This document shows positions 63,737 through 64,000 of a stretch of 64,000 nt of DNA, in pieces (position 1 is the stretch's first letter; every line of letters starts with the position of its first letter). The stretch comes from Gammaproteobacteria bacterium (lineage in GTDB: Bacteria > Pseudomonadota > Gammaproteobacteria > Pseudomonadales > Pseudomonadaceae), in the NCBI GenBank assembly GCA_012728315.1, contig JAAYFI010000026.1:47778-111777 (forward strand). The letters run 5' to 3'. The translations under genes and the position numbers were made by a program. Below the pieces are notes generated by a model that saw nothing but the letters and a program-made list of their open reading frames with translations, made no database searches and was not told the DNA's origin.

Positions 63737-64000
63737 ATGTCGGCGACTCAAAATTACGGCACAGGCCGTCGCAAGACTGCAACCGCACGCGTTTTTTTAC
63801 GTCCGGGTACAGGCAGTATTACAATTAATAACCGCACGCTAGAGAACTTTTTCCCTCGCGAAACTGCACGAATGATGGTTCGTCAGCCGCTAGAGCTAAC
63901 AGAGACTTTAGAAAAGTTTGACATTATGGTCACCGTTGCTGGTGGTGGCGCAAGCGGTCAAGCGGGTGCGATTCGTCATGGCATTACACGTGCTCTGATG
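63737..64000 (+). CDS. rpsI: 30S ribosomal protein S9, N-terminal part (runs off the window)
   Basis: 88 codons from ATG 63737 to the window end. The visible protein [20 protein letters not shown], then [20 protein letters not shown] and [24 protein letters not shown] in parts ([15 protein letters not shown]), is S9. The C-terminal tail that reaches the P-site tRNA is outside the window. GGGATAG precedes the ATG. Confidence 0.97.
   Translation, partial: MSATQNYGTGRRKTATARVFLRPGTGSITINNRTLENFFPRETARMMVRQPLELTETLEKFDIMVTVAGGGASGQAGAIRHGITRALM

Overview
The window reads as a chromosomal segment of a gamma-proteobacterium of the Pseudomonas group (Pseudomonadaceae), with a lower G+C content than typical Pseudomonas. 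This rests on family recognition and gene order: glnA-thiI-typA, algZ-algR-hemC-hemD-hemX-hemY, argH to cyaA, rnk/cyaY/lptM-lysA-dapF-DUF484-xerC-HAD, hemL-thiE-thiD and rplM-rpsI all occur as neighbours in Pseudomonas genomes. The species cannot be named from the sequence. No rRNA, CRISPR array, insertion sequence or prophage was recognised, and I did not find a tRNA by eye.

Layout. 1-6.0 kb (minus): a selenocysteine formate dehydrogenase operon fdoG-fdoH-fdoI-fdhE-selA. The in-frame UGA of fdoG sits next to a SECIS-like hairpin, and a perfect ANR/FNR box lies upstream. 6.4-14 kb: a YdcF-type envelope protein, metY, a tandem universal stress protein, a DUF4136 lipoprotein, cmoM, two DUF4124 proteins, and glnA behind a sigma-54-like promoter. 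14-17.7 kb: thiI and typA. 17.7-26.4 kb: a MalT-like LuxR regulator divergent from DUF1302, DUF1329, a saccharopine-dehydrogenase-like protein and a GPH-type transporter; this looks like a regulated uptake or catabolic locus of unknown substrate. 26.5-28.5 kb: a Tat-exported PhoX phosphatase behind PhoB-type direct repeats. 28.6-29.5 kb: a UPF0126 (Gly_transporter/TRIC) membrane protein behind a tandem glycine riboswitch. 29.5-32.8 kb: a zinc-type operon (DUF2796, ABC ATPase, permease, DUF3299) behind a Zur box.

33-39.3 kb: gdhA, a small DksA/TraR zinc-finger protein, a Lon-like protease and aspA; the 304-bp gap before aspA carries two perfect DnaA boxes in 15-bp repeats. 39.3-46.8 kb (minus): dsbB, the heme genes hemCDXY, algR/algZ and an isolated FimT/GspH-like pseudopilin. 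46.9-58.1 kb: trxC, argH, two small uncharacterised genes, cyaA, rnk and cyaY (minus), then lptM-lysA-dapF-like-DUF484-xerC-HAD. 58.2-62.9 kb (minus): hemL, thiD-thiE and a SulP transporter. The window ends with rplM and the start of rpsI.

Most genes are ordinary core metabolism. The strongest oddity is the gene in the dapF position. It is full-length and in frame, but both catalytic cysteines and several substrate-binding residues of diaminopimelate epimerase are replaced, although lysA next door still needs the enzyme's product. Second is the LuxR/DUF1302/DUF1329/dehydrogenase/transporter locus, which has no established function that I can assign.
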